From Phymorhynchus buccinoides (lineage: Eukaryota; Mollusca; Gastropoda; Neogastropoda; Raphitomidae), in contig CM065699.1 in assembly GCA_017654935.2 (NCBI GenBank), positions 12,031,966 through 12,095,965 on the forward strand: DNA of 64,000 nucleotides, written 5' to 3'. The first letter of the stretch is position 1, and each line of letters starts with the position of its first letter. The notes beneath the pieces are model-generated. The model did no database searches. It was not told where the DNA came from and worked only from the letters and a program-made list of their open reading frames with translations. Of the stretch, positions 13,401-26,900 are shown one piece after another. The position numbers and the translations under genes were made by a program.

Positions 13401-16400
13401 ACACTCAACTTCTGACCTACAAGAACAATCACTCTCACACCAACCAAGAGGTCAGTTTTAGGTGCTGCGTGTTGATTTCGTAGCCAGCAGTTTTTCAGTA
13501 ATAAGGATTAAACTGTTAGGCACTTGTCATTAACATGGTGGCAGAACTCCCGCTTTTATTTGAATGATTATGTGTGTGTGTGTCAGTTACATTAGCCTCC
13601 CGTTGTAGACACACATGTGATGTAAAACATAATTTTTGTTTACATACTAACCCTTTCAGCCTACAATGCCAGCAGTGTTGAGGCATGAATGAAACGTAGT
13701 AAGCCCTCTGAGCCACTTTGAACACCCATGACTGTTAACCTATGAACTATGATTTTTTAAAGTTCACATGCGATATCCCGTTATCTTAGTAACGAGGCGT
13801 TGTGCGCATGCCCTGCGATGAGGCAGGTTAGTATAGAAAGAATTATGGCTCAAGTGTTGATTGTAGGCAGTAGTAATAAGGATTTTGTTAGGCACTTGTC
13901 ATTATTGGCAGAAGATAACTTTTATTTGAATGATTATGTGTGTGTGTGTAGTCAAATTAGCTGCTCTTGTCTAGATACATGTGAAGTGTGTGTGTGTTTT
14001 AAGTCTTTTTCATTGAAAAGTTTTAATCAGGCATGAAAACAGCTCTGCCGCCCGAAAATTTATCGTAATTGAAGGAATCTCCGCCGAAAAATAATTTTCT
14101 CCGCCGATAATGCGAACGCGATGTTATTCTCAAACGGCGTGGTTCGTAATTGGTCGATTGCGCGCTTGCGGTCGCTAGCAAAAATGGCAGACGGAGCGTC
14201 CCGAATGGTGTGTTTGATTGTTTGGAGGCAAGGCAGTCCGCGAAATGCCGTAAAATGAACACATCAAGATGCCTTATAGAAGTAAAGCAAGCACACACAT
14301 ACACACACATATACACACACAACACACACACACACACACAAAAATACACACAAAATCACACAAAATCTCATTTCATGTTCTTTTTCATTTAGTTTCAAAC
14401 CAACGAAGACTGCATCAGCCGTTTGGAGTATGACCTTGAACGAAGCCAGGGTGACCTTGAAGGCAAAATTCAGCAGGTGTCGCAGCTAGAGTGTGCGCTG
14501 AGAGACGTTCGTAAAGAACTGGATCACACCAAGGAACAGAGAACTGCTGCCGTGGAGGAGGTAAAGGGTTAACTTTTAAAGGGGCACCCTGACGGATGAG
14601 GTTTTGCAAGAAACACGTCAAGATCACCAGAAAGACAGCCTTTTCAAGGATCGGAACACTCACTTTGCTCTGGTTTCCTAGAAATCAAACCGTCAAAACG
14701 GCGATTCCTCCTTGGCGGAGTTGCCGGAGAGAGAAGCCATTTTGGATGGGGTGGGTGGAGGCCACTGAGAGTGGTTGAAGCTTTTTCTTCTGTATCGTGC
14801 AGTAAAAAATAATCGAGCTATTTCCTTTGTTGTGAGCGAAACTCCTTTTGGTAAACTGTATAAAAACTGTATTAAAAAAAGACTTGTATTGTGGACATTT
14901 CGTGCAAACGATTTGGTCTAACTCAGGCGGCCATTAGAAAAGAGAAGGCACATCCCTTCTCTTTCACTGAAAGAATATGACTTCCAGCACCTCCCCCAAG
15001 GAGGAATCGCCGATTTGACAGTTTGATTTATAGAAAACCAGAGCAAAGTGAGTGTTGCGATCTCTGTAAAGGGTATTTTCCTGGTGATCTCAACGTGTTT
15101 CTTGCAAAAACTCATCCGTCAGGGTGCCCCTTTAAGGGCTTTACAATTATACTCATGGCTGAGAGAGGGGGGGAAACGAGAGTGGGTAGAGAGTGAAAGA
15201 GAGAGAGAGAGCAAAAAAAAAAAGAAAGGGAGGGAAAGTGACCATGAAAGCAAGACCCAAGTGGGGGGGGGGGGGGGGGGGGGGGTCGTGTCAGAGCGAG
15301 CGAGAAGAAAAGAGACATGGTGGGGGAAAAAGGAGGGCTGGGGGCAGTCTTTCCTTTACATTTTATCTGTTATTGTACTACTTTACCCCCTTTTTCCTTT
15401 ATTCATCTTCATAGTTTCCGTGTGTGTGAAAAGTCGAGTCAAAATGATCTGTATTGGGAATCTAGAAATAAGCTTTTACAGCTTTTTATAACTTTTGTCC
15501 TCTATGTATGTGTGCATATGTACTTGTATGTGTGACTCATGCATTTACTGTTTGTTTCCATTCATCCATTGTGTAAAGGCTGCAGCAGAGCGGCTTCCAG
15601 CAGTTCCAAAACAGCCAGACATCGGCCCACCAGCAGCCTAAAGCCAGTCATAGAAATTAATATGGTTTCAGGAGAAGCAACACAGAAAGATACCTAACAC
15701 GCTAAAAGTTAAATGATGTCCCCCAAATTCGAAGGTGCCCTATTAGTGAACAAAATCGTGAGAAGAGAGGCAACGATTGCCGTACTCAGTACAGTCTACT
15801 GTGAGTCACAACATCGAAAGTGGTCACGAGTCGCCGATATGACGAATACTCACGTTAAAATGCTTCAAAATCCCTATTATCATCCGAGATACCGTCCAAC
15901 AGATGCCATAACCCTTCATTGGATGTAAAAAGCATCGTTGTAGAGCTTAAAATGCCATAATTCTACCAGTTTTCGTGAAGAAAAGTCCAAACACAACAAC
16001 CAGAAGTCGCAAAAACAGAAGTTCAATTATTTGAGAAGGGAGCCAACTCTCGTTTATGACAGCAGTAATGGCGGGCGGTAAGCGTTTACAGGACGTGTAC
16101 GGGTTTCAAACTTAGACGTTCTTTTGCGAGGTGTGTATCGCCTTATAAACGAGGGGGCCTTTTACTTGGATTTTGTCAGATTTTTCTTGAAAATTGCCCT
16201 ATTCGCCTTATGCACAACAGCGCCTAATGATCCGAAAAATACGGTAGTATTTTTGATAATTTTCAATCTTTCGCAGCTAAAAAGGTTGGAGCAAAATGCC
16301 CAACAGCTGCAGGTCAACCTGACATCGGCACAAGGCGGTCTGCAACCACAGAACACTACACTTCATTGTACTACACTACCATGGATGCTCCTTCTTTCAG

Positions 16401-18927
16401 GGTGTCCTGAATTGCAGGATTTTTAAATTGCCTAGAGCCGGCATCGCCAGATTATGAGAAGTTGAGAAACAACGATTTTCTTACACACACGCAAACTTGT
16501 ACAATAAAAATGGCCTGTATAAGCATTTGCTATATTCAGAGGGATGTAGCACTTGTACTAGTCTAGAGGGGTGAAAAAAGAGCAGTAAGTGTGTGTGTGT
16601 GCGTTGCCCCTGCACTCTGTCGGGGCCGCCACCTTGCAGGATTTTTGAAATTTCTCAGGAGCACCTATGCACTACTCAGCTCTATGCTGGCACAAGGCGT
16701 ACTGCGACCAAGCTTACAACACTGTACTGCACTATATTACACTACTATGTAAGGTACTATTTATGATCATTTTCAATCTCTCGCAGCTGAAAAGGCTGGA
16801 GCAGAACGCCCAACAGCTGCAGGTCAACCTGACGTCGGCCCACCAGCGGCACAAGGCGGACTGCGACCAGTACGAGGCCCAGGCATCCGCCTTAAAGCAG
16901 GACCTGGCGGAGGCTGACCACCGGTCACAGCGCCTTGGGCAGGAGGTGGACAGCAAGGAGGAGCTGCTGAAGAGGAAGGAGGCGGAGCTGGCCGCATGTC
17001 GGGAGGACCTGCGTGACAAGGATAACGAGGTCAGTTAATTACTGGTTGGTTTGTGTGAATTGAATAAGAAAGTTGTCGTGTATCACGATCGGATCAAGCC
17101 AAAACATAAGTGTGCAGATTGTTGTTGTTGTTGTTGACGCACCCTGGCTAAAAATCATCCCAACAGCCAAACTTGAACACTATGGTACAAATGCATCAGC
17201 TAGGGATGAGAACATTACATGCGTGACCGTTTTTGATTACCCCACCACGTGGGCAGCCACACTCCGTCTTCGGGGGAGTTTTGGTTGTATGAATTGATTA
17301 AGAAAATTGTCGTGTATCATGATCAAGCCAAGACGTAAATGTGCAGATTAAAATGGGATAAAAGAGAGAGCGAGAAAATCAACATGAAAATAGAAAATTG
17401 TACAAAGATCAGGTTTTTTAAAATGATGCTTTAGTCACTTTAGTTAACCCCTTCCCTGGCTGGCTCCGTGTCTACTTCATGGTGTGTGATGTCATTGATG
17501 ACGTCATAACTTTTGATGTCATAGCCCTGGAATGATGTTTTTTTGTTTTAGACAAGTCAGGAAATATATATCTCTAGACCATTTTTCTCAGATTGAGTCT
17601 AACAGGTCTTTTTTAAATTTTATAATAATTAAGAAGATAGATTCTCAAATTGTCTCCGGAAGTGAAAGGGTTAACAACAAAAATGTTAAACACACCCATC
17701 CCCCCCCCCAAAAAAAAAAACCCAGCCTAACATCCAAAACCTTTTAAAACACCAAGATATCTGAAAATAAAGTTCAGTCTTGTCAGTTTGACTTGGTAGA
17801 GTTGATGTAATTGCTTTGTCTTGCAAGCAACAGTACCCAGCTTTGCTGCCCATGGCAGCGGTTTTCTACCCAACCTCCACAAGATCTTATTATGGTGTAA
17901 TCCTGACTTTAGTGTGTGCTCACGCACTTCACACACATTAAAGAACGCTGTGGCGACAAAGGAGTTACTGGTAACAATTTCTTGTCTCTCTCACTCCCCA
18001 TTTAGTCACGCACATACAAATATGTTGTGCAAAATATTAGGTAGCGCACATTAGCGGTGACTTGGTTTCCTCTTAAGGTTGACTAGAATTTCGCGGGAAT
18101 GTCCCCCCCCCCCTCCCTGTGGGGATACCGGGGGGTCTTTTGTACAAATAGTCCCCCACCTTTTGGAAGTTCTGTGCCTGTAACTTCCTCTAATCTGTCA
18201 CTTTCTTTGACTCTGCCTTTCCCCTTTGCTTACTGTCATCCACTATCTTTATGCCTTACTGGTCTGTTCTCCCGCATTTTGTTCTCCCGCATTTTGTTCT
18301 AGAAATGCTTAACAAAGATTTTATCCCGCCGAAGACGGGACATGCTGGGCCTTAGTTAGGCGTATAACGGCAGCATGATGCACCGCGCTCATATGACAGG
18401 AAACGGTCTGAAAAGTACATTATGTTAAAAGTACCCTTCTTCTTTCACTACACAACCCCCATCATCATTTTGATGGTTCTGTTGGTACAAAACATGCGGA
18501 CTTCGGTTAGGCACAAACTGTAGATAAAATCATAGCCGCCCTGATGATCAGCATTGATATGGAAGAGAATTTAGGGGGGAAGCAGGGAATGGGGGCAGTG
18601 GGAGAAGTTGATGGGGCACAGGATGGGTGGGAGTGTGGAGGGAGGGTTTGGATTGGGGTGGGTGGGTAGGAGGGGATGGGTAGGGTAGGGGTGACGGTGG
18701 CGTTGTTTCTTAGATCCGGGATTTGAAGCCCTCCACTGAGGCTAATGTTACTGCCTGAGGGGGGAGTACAGTCCCATGCTGTTTGTGTGTATTCAGATCG
18801 AGAGGTTGGAGCGAGGTCTACAGGACACCAGGCAGGATCTGAATAGAGTGCAGGCTGCCAAGAGACAGGCTGACAACACTGTGAGTGTGTGTGTGTGTGT
18901 ATGTATGTGTGTGAGAGAGAGAGAGAG

Positions 18928-18969
<42 letters not shown>

Positions 18970-20870
18970 TGTGTATGTGTGTGTGTGTGTGTGTGTGTGT
19001 CTCACTATTTGTGTGTGAGTGAGAGAGAGTGTGTGTGCGCGTGTGAGTGTGTGTGTGTGAGAGAGTGTGTGTGTGTGTGTGTGTGTGCAGAGAGTGTGTG
19101 CGTGCGTGCATGTGTCTCAGTATTTGTGTGCGAGTGAGAGAGAGAGAGTGTGTGTGTGTGTGTGTGTGTGCGCGTGACTGTATGTGTCTGTGTGCAGTTG
19201 TCTCTTTCTCTGCCTCTTGTTGCTGATGCTATTGAATTCTCTTTCATGTTTGTATTTGGTTTTTTCGATATTGTTATTGGGGCCAACCCACTGCATACAA
19301 TTCAATCCAATTGCGATCCGATTGTGGCATGATTCTCATGAAATTCTACTGTCTAATTGAATCTAATTAAATCCTACTAGTTTTGTTCACTATATTTATA
19401 GTCCCCCTTTCATGAATTATCTGTGTCGGATATTTTATTTGATTCATGTATTGGTGTCTACATGAGTATAGTGAACAAAAATAGAATTATTTTTAGATGG
19501 AAGTATTTCGTTTGAATCATGACTCACGGAAATTGTCACATTTGGATTGAATCACCTGCAGTGGTTCAGCCCCTTACATGTAGCCTACATAGTAGGGTGG
19601 ACACTGTATAGGTTTTCCTCCTCCTCATTATTATTTTGGATGGTTTCTTTCAGGTGACTGAGGTGCGCAGTGAGTGTGAGCAAGTCAAGGAAGAACTTGC
19701 TGAGGCCAGGACACAGTACAAAGACTGCGCTCAGGAGGTTGGTTAATATGTGTGTATGTATTATGAACAAATTATACCACAAAACACTACCAACCCTCCA
19801 TACACTGTACAAATGTGGCTTGAAAACGCTTTATAGCTTAAAATGCCACTGTTAATAGTGGTGGATCCATAAAGGATGCCAGTGGTTCTACCCATAATGG
19901 AGATAATATTTGGTCAAAGAAACCACAAACACCACTAACTGTGTATACTTTTTGAAGGTAGCTCTGTGCTGTGAAAAGAATAAAATAAAAGTAAAAGATT
20001 GTGCTGGTTTACTTTTTGTCCCAATGGGGGACAAACAGTGTATGAGCATGGTACATAGAGAGATCTCTTTCGAATTTGTGGAATTCTCGTCAGTATGTAT
20101 ATCTGCTAACAAACACTATCTTGTGGATCAACCCCAACAGGAAGACATTTCTAATAAAAGAATGGTGTCTTCTCTGCACTAGGCCGAAAAGTCCACAATT
20201 TAAGCAAACCAGCACAAGGTGAAAAGAAAAATGAAGAACATTTTGGGCAAAATAGATAAGTTATTAAAATGCGGAAATTGTGATTTGAAAAATTTAATAC
20301 ATGTGGGTAAAAAGAGCCGACCACTGAGGTGATCCTCTAATTAAAGGGATGCAAGTAAACCTTGTAGTGTAGCTACTCCCTGAACCCAACATGTAAAGAG
20401 CAGGAAAGTCAGTGCATAATAAAAAGTTAGCAGTGGATCCAATAGTGGATGCCTGTGGCACACACCGAAATGGAATATCATTATTTTGATTGATGGATGG
20501 ATTGATGATTTATGGATTGATTCCAGCTGGCCCATCATGAGGAGAAGCTGATGCTGATGGAGAAGAACCTGCAGACCACACAGGATGAACTGAGCCAGAG
20601 AGTGACGGAGCTGGTCAGACTGGAGCAGCACAGCAGGAAACTCATGGTAAGGGGCTGTGTTGAAGATTTTATTATTATCTGTGTGATTTGTGTATGCCTG
20701 TCTGTGGTTTCCAACTATTACTGTTATATAGCAGAGGAGGCAGCTGCTATTACAGCTGCTAAATTATTGTATTATTGGAACATTTTAACCATAAAACCTT
20801 GACCGTTAAGAAAAATCTCAATTCGACGTTTGATGGGACTGCTAAAAAGCTTGACGGATTATTATTCCTA

Positions 20871-20919
<49 letters not shown>

Positions 20920-23900
20920 ACTGTTCCGGCAGGCTGGGCTAAAAACAATTAATATTGGAGAAGCCTTGCCCAGGGTTCATCCTCACTCTCTCGGACGAAG
21001 TTAATTGAGGAGAGTTGCGTTGGGGAAGGTCACCAAAAGCCAACTACCATATTTTTCTGACTGTATGGCACACCTTGCTGGCAGGTTCCTTTCTACTGGA
21101 AGGCTGGCAGCCTGTAGCAGGTCTTCCCCTTTGTTGGTCCAGGTGGGAGCAACCCGAATTTCACAGAGACGCCTCTGTGACTATAAAGTACCTAGTACCT
21201 AGTAGTACTCCACATTTCGGGAGCCTCTTGTCTGAGGATGGATGGTGGCTCTAGACTATGCTGGAATTCTTTGTAGTGCCTGTCTAACCTGCCCTTAAGC
21301 GTATTCAAAGAGGGTGCATTTGATATTTGATCTAAAAGGTCAAAACCTTTGATCTAAGCCTTATTATAAGGCGCACCCCCCGACTTTTACACACACTTCA
21401 GATCATTTTTGTTATACTTTTTTAACTATATTGTCCATCGTATTATAAGGTGCATGGATCTCAGCCTGGGGAAAAAATATTTCCTTGTAGTCTTTAAAAT
21501 ACGGTAATCTTTTTGCACAAAAGCTGCACCATGATAATGCAGACTACACTAGTTTGTATAATGCTCTTTCAGGGTGAATTGAGAATGCCCCAGTATCGTT
21601 CAGCTGTGGCAGATGAGGAACTAAGGATAAATCCATAATACTGGGGAGAACCCAGCATGATGTGACCACGCTTTCAAACTGAACACAGAACCTGATAGTA
21701 TGTGTGCTGTACATGCCTTTTTCGGGGTGAATTGACACAGACGCCAAATTCGACCGAATTTTGTCAACTCATGCAGCCCGTATGTGCCGATTGCGCCCGC
21801 TGAATGCCAGGTCTAGTACGTTCACTTTCACTTTCTCCCTACCCACAATGCAATATACTAAGTTAGTTCTTCCTGTTCCTGACTCTCAGTGGTCCGTTTT
21901 TGGTTCTTACAGCAAGGGAAAGCACCCACTAGTCTTTTTGAACGGATTTTTCGAAGTGACCCCAAATTATTTTCTTCTTTCCACGTGACGTGACGCAGTA
22001 TTGACTCAGCGCAATGCTCGGAGCGCCATTACGGATTTTTTTTATTCCAGTTCATGGTTTGTTGTGTGACAGTGTGTTAGCTTTGGAATAATAATATCAT
22101 CATTGCTATTCAATATGCATCTTTCAGAAATGAAATGTGAGTTAGACTTTATTCTGAGTGATTTTTTTAATGAAAAGATTTGGTGTGACATTCGGAGTTC
22201 ATTCCCATCTCTCTGGAACTGGTATCGATTCCCGGTTCGAATGGTTGGGAGTCATTGGGTTAAGAAGCTCCCAGGACCTGCCTCGGAGGACTGAAAGAGA
22301 AATCCATAACACTGGAGAGGACCCAGAGCGGTGTGACCATTCTTTTAGGCTTAGGTTTTAAGAGAGAATTCAATTTGTGTGTATACGGATAATACCTCTT
22401 TCAGGGTGATGTAAGAACATCCCAGGACTGAGTAGCTTCTACAGAAGATTAACTCAAAAGAGAAATATCTAATGCTGGAGAGGACTGAAAGTGATGAGAT
22501 GACGTTTTCATACTTGGCAGAGAACTGGGTATGTATTCTGTGTCCTTCTGTTTCAGGGTGAGCTGAGGGCGTCCCAGGACCGCGCTGCTGCCACGGAGGA
22601 TGAATTGAAGGAGAAGTCGATAATACTGGAGAGGACCCAGCGCGATGTGACCACGCTGAGGGGCGAGCTGCACAGCGCTCTGCAGGAGGGGCAGGTGTCC
22701 AAACAGCAGGCACAGAAACTGCAGGTGGAACTGGAGGGGGCACGAGAACAGGAGAGAATGTTGGCCACACAGGTAAATAATTGTCCTTATCGAAATACAT
22801 AATGCATATGCCTTAATAGATACTGTATGACATGCAGACCTCTAAACAGCAGGCACAGAAACTGCAGGTGGAACTGGAGGGGGCACGAGAACAGGAGAGA
22901 ATGTTGGCCACACAGGTAAATAATTGTCCTTATTGAAATACATAATGTATATGCCTTAATGGATACTGTATGACATGCAGACCTCTAAACAGCAGGCACA
23001 GAAACTGCAGGTGGAACTGGAGGGGGCACGAGAACAGGAGAGAATGTTGGCCACACAGGTAAATAATTGTCTTTATTGAAATACATCATGTCTATGCTTT
23101 AATAGATACTGTATGACATGCAGACCTCCAAACAGCAGGCACAGAAACTGCAGGTGGAACTGGAGGGGGCACGAGAACAGGAGAGAATGTTGGCCACACA
23201 GGTAAATAATTGTCCTTATTGAAATACATCATGTATATGCCTTAATATATACTGTATGACATGCAGACCTCCAAACAGCAGGCACAGAAACTGCAGGTGG
23301 AACTGGAGGGGGCACGAGAACAGGAGAGAATGTTGGCCACACAGGTAAATAATTGTCCTTATTGAAATACATCATGTATATGCCTTAATAGATACTGTAT
23401 GACATGCAGACCTCCAAACAGCAGGCACAGAAACTGCAGGTGGAACTGGAGGGGGCACGAGAACAGGAGAGAATGTTGGCCACACAGAGGATTGAGCTTC
23501 AGACTATTCTGATGCCTGGTTTATACATATTCATAAGTCATAAGTTTCTTTATTGTCCATTGGCATTGTACAACGCACATGGAAACTTGTCTTCCACGTT
23601 TTAAAAATAAAAATCTTAAATAAAAGTATGAAACATAAATTTACATTAACAAAATATGTAACTCTCACACCACACCCAATCATTCATCCACTCTCTTGGC
23701 ACTCATCATGCAACCCACCACCACTTCCACCTTCATTTTTCACCCTTTTTTCACCCTTCCTTTCCTTTTTATTTGTTCCTTTTCACTTCTTCTGTGGTGG
23801 TGACCACTGTGGTGTTATTTGATACAAAAATGTCTGGGTTTCTGTGTGACCTAGTCTTTGGTGTATTGACACGTTCATACTGTGTGAAGCTGGTGTATGT

Positions 23901-26900
23901 GTGGGAGTGTGTGTGTGTGTGTGTGCATGTGCATATTTGTGTGTGTATGAATGCAGATGTTGGTAATGCTGTTTCTCCGTTTCCCCAGGTGTCCCAACAG
24001 GACCAGGTGATGGACCAGCTGCAGTGTGAGCTGCGGGCGGAGCGCGGGCGTCACCAGGAGGCCAGCCAACAGCTGCACACCACCCGCAAGAACTGCATCG
24101 CCCTGGAGGAAGACATCGCCAACTGCCAGAGACAGATCAGGGATCTCTCTGAAAAGGTGATATATTCAGTGACACATAAAGTATAGATTTCTTAGTGTTT
24201 GTCAAATATTAAGCCTTCATAATTCCAGCAAAAACTGCATCACTTTGTAGGAGGACATCACCGTTTGCCAGAGACAGATCAGAGATCTCCCTGACAAGGT
24301 GATATATGTATTGACCAACAATGTGACATATGTATTGTAGATTTGTAACTCTTTTTGGGGGGGTCAAATTTGAAGTGGTCGAAACACATGGTCCTGGAAG
24401 AAGACAAGGCTAACTGCATAAAGCTCACGGGTCAGACTACCTTTAAGTCCCCATCCAAAGGCCTTGACGTTCAGTTCGATTTACCTGTCGAACTTGAAAG
24501 AGAGGGCAAGGCCGGGATTCAAACCCGGGTCACTCACGCTGCAGTCACGCATTGAATGTGGCAGGCGAACGTCTTAGCCACTCTGCCACCTTTCTTCCTG
24601 CAGGTGAAGTCCCGTGACGAATCGCTGGTGAGGCACCGCACGGAGGGAGAGGACATGCAGAAGACAATCAGGAACCTGAGAGACGACCTTGGCCAGAGGG
24701 AAGGTCAATTTAGGTCAGCGCACGTGGAACTCCAAGGCTGCAAGAAGCAGCTGCAGCAACAGGCTCAAGAGGTACTGAAACATGAAAGCTTCTGTTCATA
24801 GATGTAAACTGAGTATGTGTGTGGTTGGTATTCAAATTCAAATTCAAAATCATTTTATTATTTCTCAAGAAAAAATGTTAGTGCAGTATTCAAGTCCTCA
24901 TTTTCTCTTCTTCCTATAGGCAGCTAACTTCAGCACGTTCAACATTCTACTGCACTTGGGGGGGGTGCAAAAAAGAAAAACACAGCAAAAAGCAAAAATA
25001 AAAAGTAGAAATAATAGGAGATCAAGGGGAGAAGATAGAACTCAAAATAGCCTGAAATAAAGAATTATTTATTAAAGAATTGAAGAAAGTGATTGGCTAG
25101 AGACACTATAAATTTGGAAAGGATATTTTAATATGGAATGTTTTGTAATGATAGCAGATATTCCCCCCGAAAAAGGTTATAGAGGATAGGGGGGGGGGGG
25201 GGGGGTAACTCATTGGCAAGCTAAACATCGTTCTTATTTGTAGTCACATCATCTTTCCGTGACTAATGTGTATGCGAAAACAAAAATAAAAAACAACCTA
25301 GTGGTTCTGTTTGTTTAGAGTTAAATCTCTATTCTGCTTATCAACTTAAAGAATAGCTGCGTATACATGAAAATGTGTGGGCTGCCTCACACGGGTTACA
25401 GAAATTTGCATGGAATTGTTCAGATTGCCAAGTACGAAGACATGGTGTCCCACGTGAGAGCCGACCAGGACCGACTCCAGGAACAGTTCAGGAAGACTCA
25501 GTCTGAGGTGAATATGTTTATGTGGTTTGAGAGTTTTTCAATTGTGAGTTCATTTTTCAACTTTGCTGGATTTATATAGCGTTTTCTTGACATTGTCACA
25601 TCTTGTTCATATCATATCATATCATGGCACTATAGGCTTTTCAGCCTTTTGCCCTCTAGATTGGTTCTTTTTGTTTTTAATGTTATATCGGCATTACTGT
25701 TCGATTACTTAGGCAGTCATGCTTTTCTTGTCTTATTCGGTTACATTTAGAGAATACACAATCTATACTAACCATACATTACCAACACTCAAAACAATAG
25801 CATAAACACCAATCGATCTGGAAATCACACATGCCACAGCAACCAAAAAACAAATCATCCAAGGGGAGTAACCCCACGGTTTAACCTGGGTTACTTTCCC
25901 CTGCCAACAACCATGTGATCACCCCTGAAATTACCAGAAAATATCAATCTAATGTGTTCTTGAATGCATTTAGTGATGATGCATTTACTGCTTCGTTTGG
26001 AAGGTTATTCCATGCGTTAGTAATACTGTTAGTGAAAAAGGTTTGTGCTAGATTTGTGTTAGTAGTTTTTTGGAATAGTTTAAAAGTATTACCGCAGGTT
26101 CTTTCGTCCTCACACAGAGTTAGTAATTGTTTTGTGGTAGTATAGTTATAAAGCCCATGGAGAATTTTGTATTCTTCTATAAGATTACCTCTAAGTCTTC
26201 TGTATTCTAGGCTTGGTAGTTTTAAGTACGTCAGTCTTTCCTGATAACTCGTATTGTTGGTGCCATGAATTTTCTTTGTGAACCTTTTCTGCACCCCTTC
26301 AACTAGATCTATATTCTTTCTTAGGTGTGGGCACCACACTGGGTTTCCATACTCCAGAACAGGTCTTACTAGAGTTTTGAATAGAGGGACCATAATATCT
26401 TTAGACTTGTTAGTGATTGTTCTGACTAGTAATCCAGAAATATGATTATCTTTTAGTACAGTATTATTAATGTGAGGCTCAAAAGACAGACATGGGTCTA
26501 CAAATACCCCCCAAAAGCCTTTATTGATATAGTGTTTTATTAAATTGTAAATACTGTTGAAAACATTTGTAAGGATGTTTTCAATTAGGTGAAGGTAAAC
26601 AATCGAAACATTTATAAAGCTCTGATGGTACATTCAACCACAATGTATGAATGATAATCAGTACTCAGCTATTCAAAAGTCCCTGTATTTATTATAAAAT
26701 TAAACGGTGTTCAAATGCAGATCAATTCACAGGGCTCCCAGGGACCCCCATTTGGGGGTCTATGAAGCACTAAAATTCTAAAGGACCCTCTAAAAGAATG
26801 TGCAGGGGGTCCCAGGGATGCACTAGAAACATTATTTTTAGCATTCGCAATGCCACTGGGACCCTCTATCCACCTCTAGGACCCTGTATTCTATAAGTGA

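Noticed and set aside
25944..26633. 229-codon minus-strand ORF as a host gene
   Set aside because: Its motifs are those of the end of a LINE reverse transcriptase and it has the retroposon tail; it is a truncated mobile element.
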